64,000 nt of DNA from Ensifer adhaerens. Its GTDB lineage: Bacteria > Pseudomonadota > Alphaproteobacteria > Rhizobiales > Rhizobiaceae. The position numbers and the translations under genes were made by a program. The notes beneath the pieces were generated by a model. The model did not search any database and was not told the origin of the DNA. It saw only the letters and a program-made list of their open reading frames with translations. Shown one piece after another: positions 27,255 through 36,499 of the stretch. The DNA lies in contig NZ_PNFP01000011.1 of assembly GCF_002940685.1 (NCBI RefSeq), positions 186,001-250,000 on the forward strand, in the 5' to 3' direction. How positions within the stretch are numbered: position 1 is the first letter of the stretch; each line of letters opens with the position of its first letter.

Positions 27255-29876
27255 ATGGCATTCGAGGTATTTCACAGCAAGAGAGCAAGCGGGCGCGAAG
27301 GAGGGAGGAGCGCCCTCCTCCTTGCCTCCACCGCGATAGCCCTGGCTATCGCCGTTGCTCCTGAAGCGCTCGCACAATCCGGGTCTGCGGCTTCAGCATC
27401 GGTTGCACAGAACGACATTCGGAGTTTCGACATTCCCTCCCAAGCGCTCCAAGGCGCGCTCGCACTCTTCAATCTCCAATCCGGCGTACAGGTCTCCCAC
27501 GCCGCCGGAGCCATCCCGGCGGGGATCAGGGCGAACGCGGTTTCCGGTCGCATGACCTCTTCCGAAGCCTTGGCGCGGCTGTTGAGCGGAACCGGCGTCA
27601 GCCATCGCTTTATCGCTACCGATGCGGTTGTGATCGGCACGGCCCAGTCTTCCGCCGTCCCCGCTGCCGATGGCGCAACCATGCTCGATCCCATCGTGGC
27701 AACAGGGACGCCGAAGGGCGGAAAGTCGACCTATTCGACCCCAAGCGAATACTACGTCGTCGATGCCGAAATGCTCGAACGCGTGCCGGTCACCAGCCCG
27801 GGCGACATACTCAAAGGTGTTCCGGGCGTGCTCGCGAGCAACAACCGCTCCTCGACGGCCATCGAGCCGATGATCCGCGGCACGCAAGGGGCGGGCCGTG
27901 TCGCCCTTATCGTCGACGGCGTCGAAAACTCCTCGCACACCTATAAGGGCTACGCCGGCAATGCGCAGAATTTCTACATCGATCCCGATTTCATCAGCGG
28001 CTACACGGTCGACAAGGCGTCGTCACGCACCGGCAGCGCAGCGATCGGCGGCACCATCGAGATGCGTACGGTCGAGGCCGATGACCTGATCTTCGGCGAC
28101 AAGAACTGGGGCGTGCGCACCCAGGTGGGGCTCGGCAGCAACGCCGACGACGGCAGCCGCTACGATGTTTGCACGCAGGCGGCGCACCAACCGCCGCATT
28201 GCCTGCGGCCGCAAGCGTTCAAGTTCGACCCGGCCTTGCGCAAGGGCATTCCGGACCACGACTATTCGGCAAGCACGGCCCTCGGGTGGCGCCCCAACGA
28301 TATCCTGTCCTTCGTCCTTGCCTATTCGCATCGCGAGGCCGGAAACTACAGCGCCGGCAGCACCGGCTCGCTGATGCGAAAGTACTCCATACCCGGCTGG
28401 CCCGAACTGCCCGTCGAGCCGATCACGTCCTATGATCCCGGCGACGAGGTCTTCGGTACCTACAAGGAAAGCGACAACTACCTGTTCAAGGCCAGGGCCG
28501 AGTTGGAAGACGGCCATGAACTGTCCTTTGTGTTCAGCCGCATGGACATCTGGAACGGCAGCATCCGCAGCGCCGGAACGATTGCCGGTGGTTTCGATCC
28601 CTATTATCACCCCGCAACCACCAAGCAGAACAACATCGGCTTCGAGCATCGCTGGAATCCGGAAGAGGGCGGTCTGATCGACCTGCGCACCAAGGTCTGG
28701 ACCGGCAAGGTCGAGGAGCACCGTTTCGCGACCGGTCTGTCCCGCGAAACCAAAAATCACGGCTTTACGATTTCGAACACCAGCCATTTCACGTTGGCTG
28801 ACCTCGACGCACAATTGGATGTCGGGGTTCATGGTGCCCGCGAGGACCTCAAGGGCGAGCGCGGCCCGTTTCTGGGTGGCTTCAGTGGCGACTGGCAGTT
28901 TGCGGAGGGCCGGATGGACCGCCTTGCCGCGTTTTCGACGCTCGGCGTGGACCTGACGTCGTGGCTGCGGGTCGAAGGCGGCCTGCGCAACGATCGCTCG
29001 CACTTCAGCCGCGAACTGCCGAAGCCGCTGCCGATGAACGACAGCGGCGTTGCCGAGGCACGCTATTCCGCAACGACGGGCCATCTGCGTGCAGCGTTCG
29101 ATCTGCCCTGGGAAGGCGCTGCCGGCTACATGGGATACAGCGAGGGGTGGCGGTCTCCCTCGATGCGCGAAATCGGGCTGATGAACTCCAATCCGGATGG
29201 CTCCGCCATTCGCCCCGAGCGCAAGCGCTCCCTTGAGTTCGGCGCCAGCTACGCCGGCAACGACGTCTTTCGCAATGGCGATTTCCTCGGAGCAAAGCTC
29301 GGTTACTTCGACAACCGCTACACCGATTACATCACCGGCAACGGCTTCATGCCGGGCTATGCCAACATGCCGAGCCTGACGCACCGCGGACTGGAACTGT
29401 CGCTGCGTTACGATGCGACCCGGTTCTATGCGGAGTACGGCCTGACGCATTATCTGGAGGCAAAGATCTGCGGCATGCCGCAACTTCCCTCTCTCAACGA
29501 CAGCGTCGGCTGCGGTGGCGGTTATGGTGCGCTCGGAGATCTCATCGGTGTCCATGCGGTCCCGAAGAACCTGCACAATCTGACCCTCGGCGCGCGCTTC
29601 CTCGACGAGGCGCTCGACGTCGGCATGCGGGTCACGCACGCGACCGACACGGCTTTCGAACTCGAGTCCATCGGCGGCGCCAACGTCGACAATTTTGCGC
29701 CGCCCTTCACCACGGTCGACCTCTACGCGAAGCACAAGATCAATGATTGGGTGCAATTGGCGATGAGCGTCGAAAACCTGACGGACCGCTTCTATCTGGA
29801 TGCGGCAACCGGGGCGGCGAATGCCGTTCCGGCGCCGGGGCGCACGTTCCGCGTGAACCTCACGACCCGGTTCTGA
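27255..29876 (+). CDS. TonB-dependent receptor with STN signalling domain, heme/hemophore class
   Basis: 873 residues from the ATG at 27255, which follows GGGAGAG. A signal peptide (cleavage near PEALAQ) is followed by an STN domain (RSFDIPSQALQGALALFNLQSGVQVSH, residues about 58-120), a plug (DILKGVPGVLASNNRSSTAIEPMIRGTQGAGRVALIVDGVENSSHTYKG...SSRTGSAAIGGTIEMRTVEADDLI), and a barrel ending VNLTTRF. The plug and barrel motifs, including YSEGWRSPSMREIGLMNSNPDGSAIRPERKRSLEFG, resemble heme, hemoglobin or hemophore receptors more than siderophore receptors. With the sigma and FecR genes it forms a complete surface-signalling system; the ligand assignment is moderate. Confidence 0.88.
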   Translation: MAFEVFHSKRASGREGGRSALLLASTAIALAIAVAPEALAQSGSAASASVAQNDIRSFDIPSQALQGALALFNLQSGVQVSHAAGAIPAGIRANAVSGRMTSSEALARLLSGTGVSHRFIATDAVVIGTAQSSAVPAADGATMLDPIVATGTPKGGKSTYSTPSEYYVVDAEMLERVPVTSPGDILKGVPGVLASNNRSSTAIEPMIRGTQGAGRVALIVDGVENSSHTYKGYAGNAQNFYIDPDFISGYTVDKASSRTGSAAIGGTIEMRTVEADDLIFGDKNWGVRTQVGLGSNADDGSRYDVCTQAAHQPPHCLRPQAFKFDPALRKGIPDHDYSASTALGWRPNDILSFVLAYSHREAGNYSAGSTGSLMRKYSIPGWPELPVEPITSYDPGDEVFGTYKESDNYLFKARAELEDGHELSFVFSRMDIWNGSIRSAGTIAGGFDPYYHPATTKQNNIGFEHRWNPEEGGLIDLRTKVWTGKVEEHRFATGLSRETKNHGFTISNTSHFTLADLDAQLDVGVHGAREDLKGERGPFLGGFSGDWQFAEGRMDRLAAFSTLGVDLTSWLRVEGGLRNDRSHFSRELPKPLPMNDSGVAEARYSATTGHLRAAFDLPWEGAAGYMGYSEGWRSPSMREIGLMNSNPDGSAIRPERKRSLEFGASYAGNDVFRNGDFLGAKLGYFDNRYTDYITGNGFMPGYANMPSLTHRGLELSLRYDATRFYAEYGLTHYLEAKICGMPQLPSLNDSVGCGGGYGALGDLIGVHAVPKNLHNLTLGARFLDEALDVGMRVTHATDTAFELESIGGANVDNFAPPFTTVDLYAKHKINDWVQLAMSVENLTDRFYLDAATGAANAVPAPGRTFRVNLTTRF

Positions 29877-29897
29877 AACTGCCGCAGGCCGGGTTCG

Positions 29898-30794
29898 CTA
29901 AAGCTCGGCCTGCCGGATCTCGCTTGCAAGAAATTCGGTGAAGACCTTGACCTTCGGCAACAGCAGACGGTTGGTGGGATAGACCGCGTAGATGCCGCGC
30001 TCGGCGAGCTTGTGGCCGGGCAGGATCTGGCGAAGCTTGCCGTCGGCAAGCAATGGTTTGGCGATGAAGGAGGGTAGCACGCCAATGCCGATGCCCGCCT
30101 GGATCATCTCGCTCAGCATCAGGCTGTTGTCGGCAACGAAGCGCGCGGGCAGGTCGATCACGGCGGTGCCATCCGGCCCCTCCAGCCGCCAGCTGCCGGG
30201 CTGGTCGGCCAGGCGGTAGGTCAGGCAGTGGTGGCCCTTGAGATCGGCAACCGTCTCGGGCGTGCCGTTGTCTGCCAGATAGGCCGGGGCGGCGCAGATG
30301 ATCTGCCCGATATCGCCGAGCCGCCGGGCAATCAGCGACGAATCCGTGAGCGCGGCGCGCACGCGGATGGAAACGTCGAAGCCCTCCGAAACGACGTCCA
30401 GCACGTGGTCGTCGAGCGTCATGTCGACCTTCAATTGCGGATGCAGCGACATGAAGCGCGCGAGCATGGGCGCAAGCACGGTCAGCCCGAAGGACAGGGG
30501 CGCGTTGAGCCGGAGCCGGCCGTTGATCTCGCCGGCTTCGCCCGAGGTGGTGCGTTCCAGATTGTCGAGCTCGTCGAGAAGCCTGCAGCATTCGGAAAAG
30601 TAGGCGCGTCCGTTTTCCGACAGGCTCATGCGCCGGGTCGTGCGCACGATGAGGACGGCACCGAGGCGCTCTTCCAGTTGCCGAATCTGCTTGCTGATCG
30701 AGGCGTTCGATTGTCCGAGTTCCTCGGCCGCCTTGCTGAAGCTTTGGAGCTCGATGACGCGCCGGAAGGAACGCATGGCAGCCAGCAGATCCAT
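29898..30794 (-). CDS. LysR-family transcriptional regulator
   Basis: 298 residues. The N-terminal winged helix-turn-helix MDLLAAMRSFRRVIELQSFSKAAEELGQSNASISKQIRQLEERLGAVLIVRTTRRMSL is of the CrgA/AaeR-like LysR subgroup (SISKQI..LE). The remaining 200 residues form the periplasmic-binding-like effector domain (LRLNAPLSFGLTVLAPMLARFMSLHPQLKVDMTLDD...). It is divergent from the secreted cyclase gene, 116 bases away, which is its probable target. It is convergent with the heme-type receptor; an 8-bp hairpin GCAGGCCG/CGGCCTGC (29884-29913) spans the end of both genes. Confidence 0.92.
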   Translation of the reverse strand: MDLLAAMRSFRRVIELQSFSKAAEELGQSNASISKQIRQLEERLGAVLIVRTTRRMSLSENGRAYFSECCRLLDELDNLERTTSGEAGEINGRLRLNAPLSFGLTVLAPMLARFMSLHPQLKVDMTLDDHVLDVVSEGFDVSIRVRAALTDSSLIARRLGDIGQIICAAPAYLADNGTPETVADLKGHHCLTYRLADQPGSWRLEGPDGTAVIDLPARFVADNSLMLSEMIQAGIGIGVLPSFIAKPLLADGKLRQILPGHKLAERGIYAVYPTNRLLLPKVKVFTEFLASEIRQAEL

Positions 30795-30910
30795 ATTTTC
30801 TCCAGAGTGAATTATGTTTTCCGGATATCGCTGATTATTCGCGCAAACGCCAGCAATAAGGTGAGCCCAGCTTCCTGATGTCGATGGAAGACCAGAAGAA
30901 GGAGTTCATC

Positions 30911-31897
30911 ATGTTCAAAACAGCAGCTCTCGAGCGTGCCCTGGTCGTGTCTCTTGTGGCGGGCCTGTTCGGTAGCACCGCCTTCGCACAGGAGGTCGGC
31001 AAGAGCCCATGGGGACCGAAGGACGAGATCGGGCGCCTCAACCTGATCACGCCCGAATCACGGGCTGCCATTCTGTCGCGGATCGAAGGGAGCAAGTCCT
31101 ACGATCTCGCAGTCGAGTACTTCATCGGCATGCCCAGCTGGGAGGCGGCCGGAGATCCGCCCTACCAGATGTGGATGACGCACACGCCGCAGGGCACCGT
31201 GGTTTCCGACCCGATGAAGGTCGGCAAGGAAATGAACGCCCATGTCAGCTATTCGGGCTCGGCCGTTTCGATGTACGCGCACATGGGAACGCATATCGAT
31301 GCGCTCAATCATTTCGGCCTGAACGGCAAGATCTGGAATGGCTATGCGGCGGCCGACCACCTTGGGGACCAGGGCTGGAATGTGACCGGGGCGGAGAAGC
31401 TGCCACCGATCGTTGCGCGCGGCGTGATGATCGACGTCGCGGCCGCCAAAGGCATGCAGATGCTTCCCGACAACTATCGGATCACCCGCAAGGATCTCGA
31501 GGAAGCGCTGAAAATCCAGGGCGTGACGCTGGCGCAGGGCGATGTGGCCCTGATCCGCACCGGGCGCATGCAGAACTACGAGGACAAGTCCGCCTACATG
31601 AGCAACCCTCCGGGCCTCGGCATCGATGCGGCGAAGTTCCTGGTCGAAGAGGGCGGCGCCATGGTGGTGGGCGCCGATAACCTGAGCTTCGAGGCCTTCC
31701 CGGCTGAGACCGAGAACAACTACATCCCGGTTCACACCTATCTGCTCGCGCAACAGGGTGCGCCGATCATCGAACTCATCAATCTTGAACAACTGTCCAG
31801 GGACCGGGTCTACGAGTTTGCCTTCGTCGGCGCGTCCCTGAAGTTCCGCGGTGCGGACGCAGCGCCGATCCGGCCGGTGGCGTTCCCGCTGCGATAG
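30911..31897 (+). CDS. Exported cyclase-family metal hydrolase (kynurenine formamidase-like)
   Basis: 328 residues from the ATG at 30911, with AAGGAG seven bases upstream. A signal peptide (MFKTAALERALVVSLVAGLFGSTAFAQ) targets it to the periplasm, unusual for this mostly cytoplasmic family. The cyclase (PF04199) metal-binding signature HMGTHIDALNHFG is present at about residue 135, with ARGVMIDV and LAQGDVALIRTGR further on. Family members hydrolyse formamides or cyclic esters, for example N-formylkynurenine or isatin. The substrate is not identifiable. Probably controlled by the divergent LysR protein; ends at a strong terminator. Confidence 0.85.
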   Translation: MFKTAALERALVVSLVAGLFGSTAFAQEVGKSPWGPKDEIGRLNLITPESRAAILSRIEGSKSYDLAVEYFIGMPSWEAAGDPPYQMWMTHTPQGTVVSDPMKVGKEMNAHVSYSGSAVSMYAHMGTHIDALNHFGLNGKIWNGYAAADHLGDQGWNVTGAEKLPPIVARGVMIDVAAAKGMQMLPDNYRITRKDLEEALKIQGVTLAQGDVALIRTGRMQNYEDKSAYMSNPPGLGIDAAKFLVEEGGAMVVGADNLSFEAFPAETENNYIPVHTYLLAQQGAPIIELINLEQLSRDRVYEFAFVGASLKFRGADAAPIRPVAFPLR

Positions 31898-31936
31898 GAT
31901 GGCGACGGAGTCCGTCCGCTGCAGTCGATGGCTCCA

Positions 31937-31966
31937 GATGCCGCAGGATCCTCCTGCGGCATCTTT
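31937..31966 (+). terminator. Rho-independent terminator after the cyclase gene
   Basis: A perfect 12-bp stem (GATGCCGCAGGA / TCCTGCGGCATC) with a three-base loop is followed by TTTG. It starts 40 bases after the stop of the cyclase gene. Confidence 0.75.
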
Positions 31967-32014
31967 GCCGTTGCGAATGCCGGGTAGCCAATCGAATGGA
32001 TTGCACGAAAATCG

Positions 32015-32043
32015 TTGACATTGCACGAATGTGCACGATATTG
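32015..32043 (+). promoter_or_regulatory. Candidate promoter with spacer operator upstream of nudK
   Basis: TTGACA (32015-32020) and ATATTG (32038-32043) are spaced by 17 bases, a plausible sigma-70 promoter. The spacer holds the inverted repeat TGCAC-GAAT-GTGCA (32022-32035). GCACGA occurs three times in the 34 bases from 32003. The ATG of nudK is 50 bases downstream. Confidence 0.45.
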
Positions 32044-32093
32044 CCGCCACAACGGCTGCGATCCACCCTGGACGCCTGGCCATGGAGGGCACG

Positions 32094-32705
32094 ATGAGCA
32101 TTGCGCACCGCATCCGGGTCGAGGATGTCACCATCCTCGCGGACGACTGGTACGTCCTGAAGAAGACCACATTTTCCTTCCGGCGCGGCGACGGAAGCTG
32201 GCAACGGCAGTCGCGGGAGACCTACGATCGCGGCAACGGTGCGACGATCCTGCTCTACGATCCCATCCGGCGCACGGTGATCCTGACCCGCCAGTTCCGC
32301 TACCCGGCCTTCGTCAACGGCCATGACGACCTCCTCATCGAGGCGCCGGCGGGGCTGCTCGACAATGCCGAACCGGAGGCCCGAATCCGGGCGGAAACGG
32401 AGGAGGAAACCGGTTTTCGGGTGCGCGACGTGCGGCAGGTGTTCGACGCCTTCATGAGCCCCGGCTCGGTGACGGAGCGCCTGCATTTCTTCGTCGGCGA
32501 ATACCAGCCCGGCGACCGGACCTCGCCAGGCGGCGGTAACGAAGATGAAGGGGAGGATATTTCAGTCCTCGAAATTGGCATCGACGAGGCGCTTGCCATG
32601 ATCGGCTCCGGCGCCATCCGTGATGGCAAGACGATCATGCTGTTGCAATACGCCGCCTTGAACCTGTTCTCCAACCGGATACTGGGAGACGCCTTTGCAG
32701 ATTGA
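32094..32705 (+). CDS. nudK: NudK-like GDP-mannose pyrophosphatase (Nudix hydrolase)
   Basis: 203 residues from the ATG at 32094, preceded by GGAGGG. It follows E. coli NudK closely: ILTRQFRYPAFVNGHDDLLIEAPAGLLDNAEPEARIRAETEEETGF contains the Nudix box, with the canonical Arg before Glu replaced. The later signature FDAFMSPGSVTERLHFFVGEY, the insert TSPGGGNEDEGEDI and AMIGSGAIRDGKTIMLLQY are also NudK features. The enzyme splits GDP-mannose or related nucleotide sugars. It stands alone between a terminator and the convergent ilvD. Confidence 0.9.
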   Translation: MSIAHRIRVEDVTILADDWYVLKKTTFSFRRGDGSWQRQSRETYDRGNGATILLYDPIRRTVILTRQFRYPAFVNGHDDLLIEAPAGLLDNAEPEARIRAETEEETGFRVRDVRQVFDAFMSPGSVTERLHFFVGEYQPGDRTSPGGGNEDEGEDISVLEIGIDEALAMIGSGAIRDGKTIMLLQYAALNLFSNRILGDAFAD

Positions 32706-32783
32706 GCCTGCAACGCCTGTCGGCATTGGCATCGAGCGTCCATGGCGCGCCCCTCCACCTGCTCTCGAACCCGTGCTGCAATG

Positions 32784-34457
32784 TCAGCCCGTGACCGCAC
32801 CTTCGCTGGCCGGGCGCACCAGGGCCGCATATTTTGCCAGCACGCCCCGCCGATAGCGCGGCTCCGGCTGCCGCCACTTTGCCCGCCGTCGCTCGATTTC
32901 GTCTTCCGGCAGATCAAGCTGCAGGAGCCGCTTTCCCGCGTCGATGGTGATCTGGTCACCTTCCTCGACGAGCGCGATGGTCCCGCCTTCGAAAGCTTCC
33001 GGAGAGACGTGACCGACGACCATGCCCCATGTGCCGCCGGAAAACCGCCCGTCGGTGACGAGGCCGACGCTCTCTCCGAGACCGCGCCCGATGATCGCTG
33101 ATGTCGGGGCGAGCATTTCCGGCATGCCCGGTCCGCCCTTGGGGCCGAGATAACGAAGGACGAGGATGTCACCGGGCCTTATGCTGTCGGAGAGAATGGC
33201 GTCCATGGCGGACTGCTCGTCCTCAAACACCCGCGCCGGGCCGGTCATGACAGTGCGCTTGAGCCCACTGATCTTCGCGACAGCCCCGCCTTCGGCGAGA
33301 TTGCCCTTGAGGATTGCGAGATGCCCCTCGCGATAAAGCGGTGCGCTGAGCGGTCGGATGACATCCTGCTCAGCGTGCGGCCCATCCGGCACCTGCGAGA
33401 GTTCTTCCCCGAGGGGCCGGCCGGTTATCGTAAGACAATCACCGTGCAGCAGGCCCGCGTTCAACAACAGTTTCAGGACCTGCGGCACGCCGCCGGCCTT
33501 GTGGAGGTCAACGGCCATGTAGCGGCCGGATGGCTTGAGGTCGCAGATCACCGGAACCCGGCGACGCACGCGCTCGAAATCCTCCAACGTCCAGTCGATC
33601 TCCGCCGCATGTGCGATCGCCAGGTAGTGCAGCACGGCATTGGTAGAGCCACCCGTCGCCATGACCAGTGCCACTGCATTTTCAATCGACTGCCGCGTGA
33701 CGATGTCACGCGGCCTGATGCCCTTCTTCACGGCATCCACCAGGACGCGTGCCGACTCGATGGTGCTGTCGATCTTCTCCCGGTCGGGATTGGCCATGTT
33801 CGACGAGTAAAGCAGGGACATGCCGAGCGCTTCGAACGAGGAACTCATCGTGTTGGCCGTGTACATGCCGCCGCAGGATCCGGTCGTGGGACAGGCATTG
33901 CGTTCTATGCCTTCGAAATCCTCCGTGCTCATCTGCCCTGCCATGTAGGCGCCAACCGCTTCGAATGCCGAAACGACCGAGAGGCTCTGGCCCTTCCAGA
34001 GACCGGGCTTTATCGTGCCCCCATAGACATAGATGGCCGGAACATTGGCGCGCAGTATGCCGATCATGCCGCCCGGCATGTTCTTGTCGCAGCCGCCGAG
34101 CACCAGAACGCCATCCATCCATTGGCCCTGCACGGTAGTCTCGACGCAGTCGGCAATCACCTCACGCGAGACGAGGGAATATTTCATGCCCTCCGTTCCC
34201 ATCGACATGCCATCCGAAATCGTCGGCGTGCCGAATATCTGTGGGTTGGCTCCGGCAGCCTTGATCGCGGCTACGGCGGCGTCCGCGAGCGGCTGCAGCC
34301 CGGCATTGCAGGGGGTGATCGTCGAGTGGCCATTGGCAACGCCGATCATCGGCTTGTCGAAGTCGGCCTTCTCGTATCCGAGTGCATAGTACATCGCCCG
34401 GTTCGGCGAACGGGCGATGCCTTCGGTGATCTGTTTGGAGCGTTGGTTGTGCATCAT
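32784..34457 (-). CDS. ilvD: Dihydroxy-acid dehydratase (IlvD/EDD family)
   Basis: 557 residues. The Fe-S ligating cysteines are visible in TPCNAGLQP (Cys50), [13 protein letters not shown] (Cys123) and [18 protein letters not shown] (Cys195). [19 protein letters not shown] and the C-terminal [34 protein letters not shown] are typical. The enzyme dehydrates 2,3-dihydroxy acids in valine and isoleucine synthesis. The length is that of the shorter IlvD group; sugar-acid dehydratases belong to the same family, so a sugar-acid role cannot be excluded. It lies alone, divergent from a LysR regulator, rather than in an ilv operon, which fits an accessory copy. Confidence 0.88.
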   Translation of the reverse strand: MMHNQRSKQITEGIARSPNRAMYYALGYEKADFDKPMIGVANGHSTITPCNAGLQPLADAAVAAIKAAGANPQIFGTPTISDGMSMGTEGMKYSLVSREVIADCVETTVQGQWMDGVLVLGGCDKNMPGGMIGILRANVPAIYVYGGTIKPGLWKGQSLSVVSAFEAVGAYMAGQMSTEDFEGIERNACPTTGSCGGMYTANTMSSSFEALGMSLLYSSNMANPDREKIDSTIESARVLVDAVKKGIRPRDIVTRQSIENAVALVMATGGSTNAVLHYLAIAHAAEIDWTLEDFERVRRRVPVICDLKPSGRYMAVDLHKAGGVPQVLKLLLNAGLLHGDCLTITGRPLGEELSQVPDGPHAEQDVIRPLSAPLYREGHLAILKGNLAEGGAVAKISGLKRTVMTGPARVFEDEQSAMDAILSDSIRPGDILVLRYLGPKGGPGMPEMLAPTSAIIGRGLGESVGLVTDGRFSGGTWGMVVGHVSPEAFEGGTIALVEEGDQITIDAGKRLLQLDLPEDEIERRRAKWRQPEPRYRRGVLAKYAALVRPASEGAVTG

Positions 34458-34545
34458 GGCCTCCCGAAATCGAGACCACCCTACTGGCGTGTGAAAGAGT
34501 TGTGAAATATATTTCTAACGCCAAATTAGGTCGACAGACATATCA

Positions 34546-35472
34546 ATGAACATGGACCTGAGACAGATTCGCCAATTCGTAGCCGTTGCCGAGGAACTTC
34601 ATTTCGGCCGCGCCGCCGAACGCCTCAACATGACGCAACCGCCGCTCAGTCAAGCGATCCGGGCTCTGGAAAGAGAACTCGGATTGCGGCTTTTTGATCG
34701 GACCAAACGCCAGGTGATGCTGACGATCCTCGGCGAACAGTGGCTTGCGCATGCCCGGCGCGTTCTGGCCGAGGCGACGGCTCTGCCTGATATCGCGAGA
34801 AAGCTTGCGCGCGGCGAAATGGGGCTTTTGCGCCTGTCCTTCGTCAGTACCGTCGACTATAGCCTGCTGCCAGCCGTCGTCAGCCGCTTTCGGGCTGCCT
34901 ATCCAAACGTCGAGCTCTCTCTGCGTGAAGCAACAAGCGACCTGCAGATCGATGCGCTGCTGAGGAGCGAAGTCGATGTCGGCATCGTCATCGCGCCCCC
35001 ATCCAGTTCGCTGAGCCAAACCCTGACCTATCGTCCGATCCTTCGTGAACCGCTGGTTGCCGCGGTTCCGTCATCCTGGATCGTCGAAAGGCGCGACGGC
35101 TTTAGCGACGGGATGCTCGAGCCCGCCGCGTTCTTCGCGGCGCCACTCATCCTCTTTCCACGGCGGTCCGCTCCGATCTTTCACGACCTCGTTTCAGGCT
35201 ATTTCGCCGAGCATCGCGCGGCCTTCTGCGTCTTCCAGGAGGCTATACAGATGCAGACGATCATCGGACTGGTTGCCTCCGGAATGGGTGTCGCATTGGT
35301 TCCGCACTCCATGACCCGGCTGCAGCGAGAAGGGGTGACCTATCTGCCGCTTTCCGGGCGCGTCCCAACAGTGGAAACGGGCTTGCTTTGGCGCACCAAT
35401 GAGCGGAACCCGGCATGCGCAAACTTTCTCGCCGTTGCCGGCGAGTTTCATCAGCCTGCGCAAGCGCTGTAA
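34546..35472 (+). CDS. LysR-family transcriptional regulator, divergent from ilvD
   Basis: 308 residues. The DNA-binding domain MNMDLRQIRQFVAVAEELHFGRAAERLNMTQPPLSQAIRALERELGLRLFDRTKRQVML is of the CbbR/CatM-like kind (HFGRAAERLNMTQPPLS). The effector domain follows (LRLSFVSTVDYSLLPAVVSRFRAAYPNVELSLREATSDLQIDALL). The 88-base gap to ilvD is AT-rich (AATATATTTCTAACGCCAAATTAGG) and probably contains both promoters and the LysR site. Confidence 0.92.
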   Translation: MNMDLRQIRQFVAVAEELHFGRAAERLNMTQPPLSQAIRALERELGLRLFDRTKRQVMLTILGEQWLAHARRVLAEATALPDIARKLARGEMGLLRLSFVSTVDYSLLPAVVSRFRAAYPNVELSLREATSDLQIDALLRSEVDVGIVIAPPSSSLSQTLTYRPILREPLVAAVPSSWIVERRDGFSDGMLEPAAFFAAPLILFPRRSAPIFHDLVSGYFAEHRAAFCVFQEAIQMQTIIGLVASGMGVALVPHSMTRLQREGVTYLPLSGRVPTVETGLLWRTNERNPACANFLAVAGEFHQPAQAL

Positions 35473-35553
35473 CCGACAGGCGCGAAATCAGCGAGGATCT
35501 TGCGACCGACGCAATTCAAAAATGCTGGGCGATCGCAGTTCCCTGTCGGCTCG

Positions 35554-36492
35554 CTATTTTGCTTCCGCGCCGGTTTCTGCGGATATCCATGCCGCTCCGA
35601 TCTGACCGTGGTGGAAGCCATTGGAAAACGGCTTGTTTGGGTAGATGCCGGCAAGTGCCGCCTGTGCCTCACGCGGCGAGCGCGTCCCGGCAATGATATC
35701 ATCGAAGAGGAGGGCCACCGCTGCCATGTCGCAATCCTGTGGAGACAACCGGATGCGGGACACGCCCGCCGCCGCAAGTTCCGGCAGCTCCTGGATGAGC
35801 GCCTGGCAGGTGTGCGACATCGTCTGCACGCCGTTGAGCGCCAGGAAGGGTTGTCGATCGAGCGTCTCGACGGTCAGGCCGTCAGGGTCTTCGCGGCAGA
35901 TGAACTGGCAATTGTCCTTGATCAGTCCCTTGGAGCGGGCATGGGCGCAGCGCGCCGAAATGGCCAGTGGCACGCGGCCGAAGGCAAAGACCTCGAAACC
36001 GACGCCGGGGTTCTCGGTCACGATTCCGCGCACCGATGCCATCGGCAGTTCCGGCGGCAGACAGATGCTCGTCGCTCCTCTTGATGCCAACAGCCTTGCC
36101 GTGGCGCCGTTGTAGACATTGACCAGTGGTCCGACGGAATGCGGTCTGCCGGCGAGCAGATGCAACGCGGAAAGGTCATTGGCCTCGATCGGATGGCAAC
36201 TGTCGCGCACCAGCCCGCGCACGAGCTGGCTTTCGCGTTCAAGCGTCACCAGCGCCAGCGAAGTGAGGCTCACCTGCTTGCCGGCATTCTCCAGCCGTTC
36301 GATGACCTCTGCGACATGCGGCTCGATGAAATGCAGCCGCTTCGAACAGACGGCTTCGCCGATCGTGACATGGCCGATCGGCGCCTCGTCGGCGATGCGG
36401 AAGTAGAAGTCGCGCCATTTGGGGCCATCCCAGAGATAATAGACCGGGCCGAGGCTCAAGGCGGGTTTGGATGGGTTCATAGAAGTGGTCAT
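35554..36492 (-). CDS. ubiV: Anaerobic ubiquinone hydroxylation protein UbiV (U32 peptidase-like)
   Basis: 312 residues from the ATG at 36492, preceded by GGAGG that overlaps the ubiU stop. It is a U32-family protein with VYYLWDGPKWRDFYFRIADEAPIGHVTIGEAVCSKR near the start. Four cysteines, Cys49, Cys182, Cys195 and Cys199 (RCAHARSKGLIKDNCQFIC), have the same 13- and 4-residue spacing as the 4Fe-4S ligands of E. coli UbiV. With UbiU it hydroxylates the ubiquinone ring without oxygen, using prephenate as hydroxyl donor. Last gene of ubiT-ubiU-ubiV. Confidence 0.93.
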   Translation of the reverse strand: MTTSMNPSKPALSLGPVYYLWDGPKWRDFYFRIADEAPIGHVTIGEAVCSKRLHFIEPHVAEVIERLENAGKQVSLTSLALVTLERESQLVRGLVRDSCHPIEANDLSALHLLAGRPHSVGPLVNVYNGATARLLASRGATSICLPPELPMASVRGIVTENPGVGFEVFAFGRVPLAISARCAHARSKGLIKDNCQFICREDPDGLTVETLDRQPFLALNGVQTMSHTCQALIQELPELAAAGVSRIRLSPQDCDMAAVALLFDDIIAGTRSPREAQAALAGIYPNKPFSNGFHHGQIGAAWISAETGAEAK

Positions 36493-36499
36493 GGGCCGA

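Noticed and set aside
28023-29756. 577-codon open frame on the minus strand
   Set aside because: Antisense to the STN-containing TonB receptor, whose own frame carries clear motifs.
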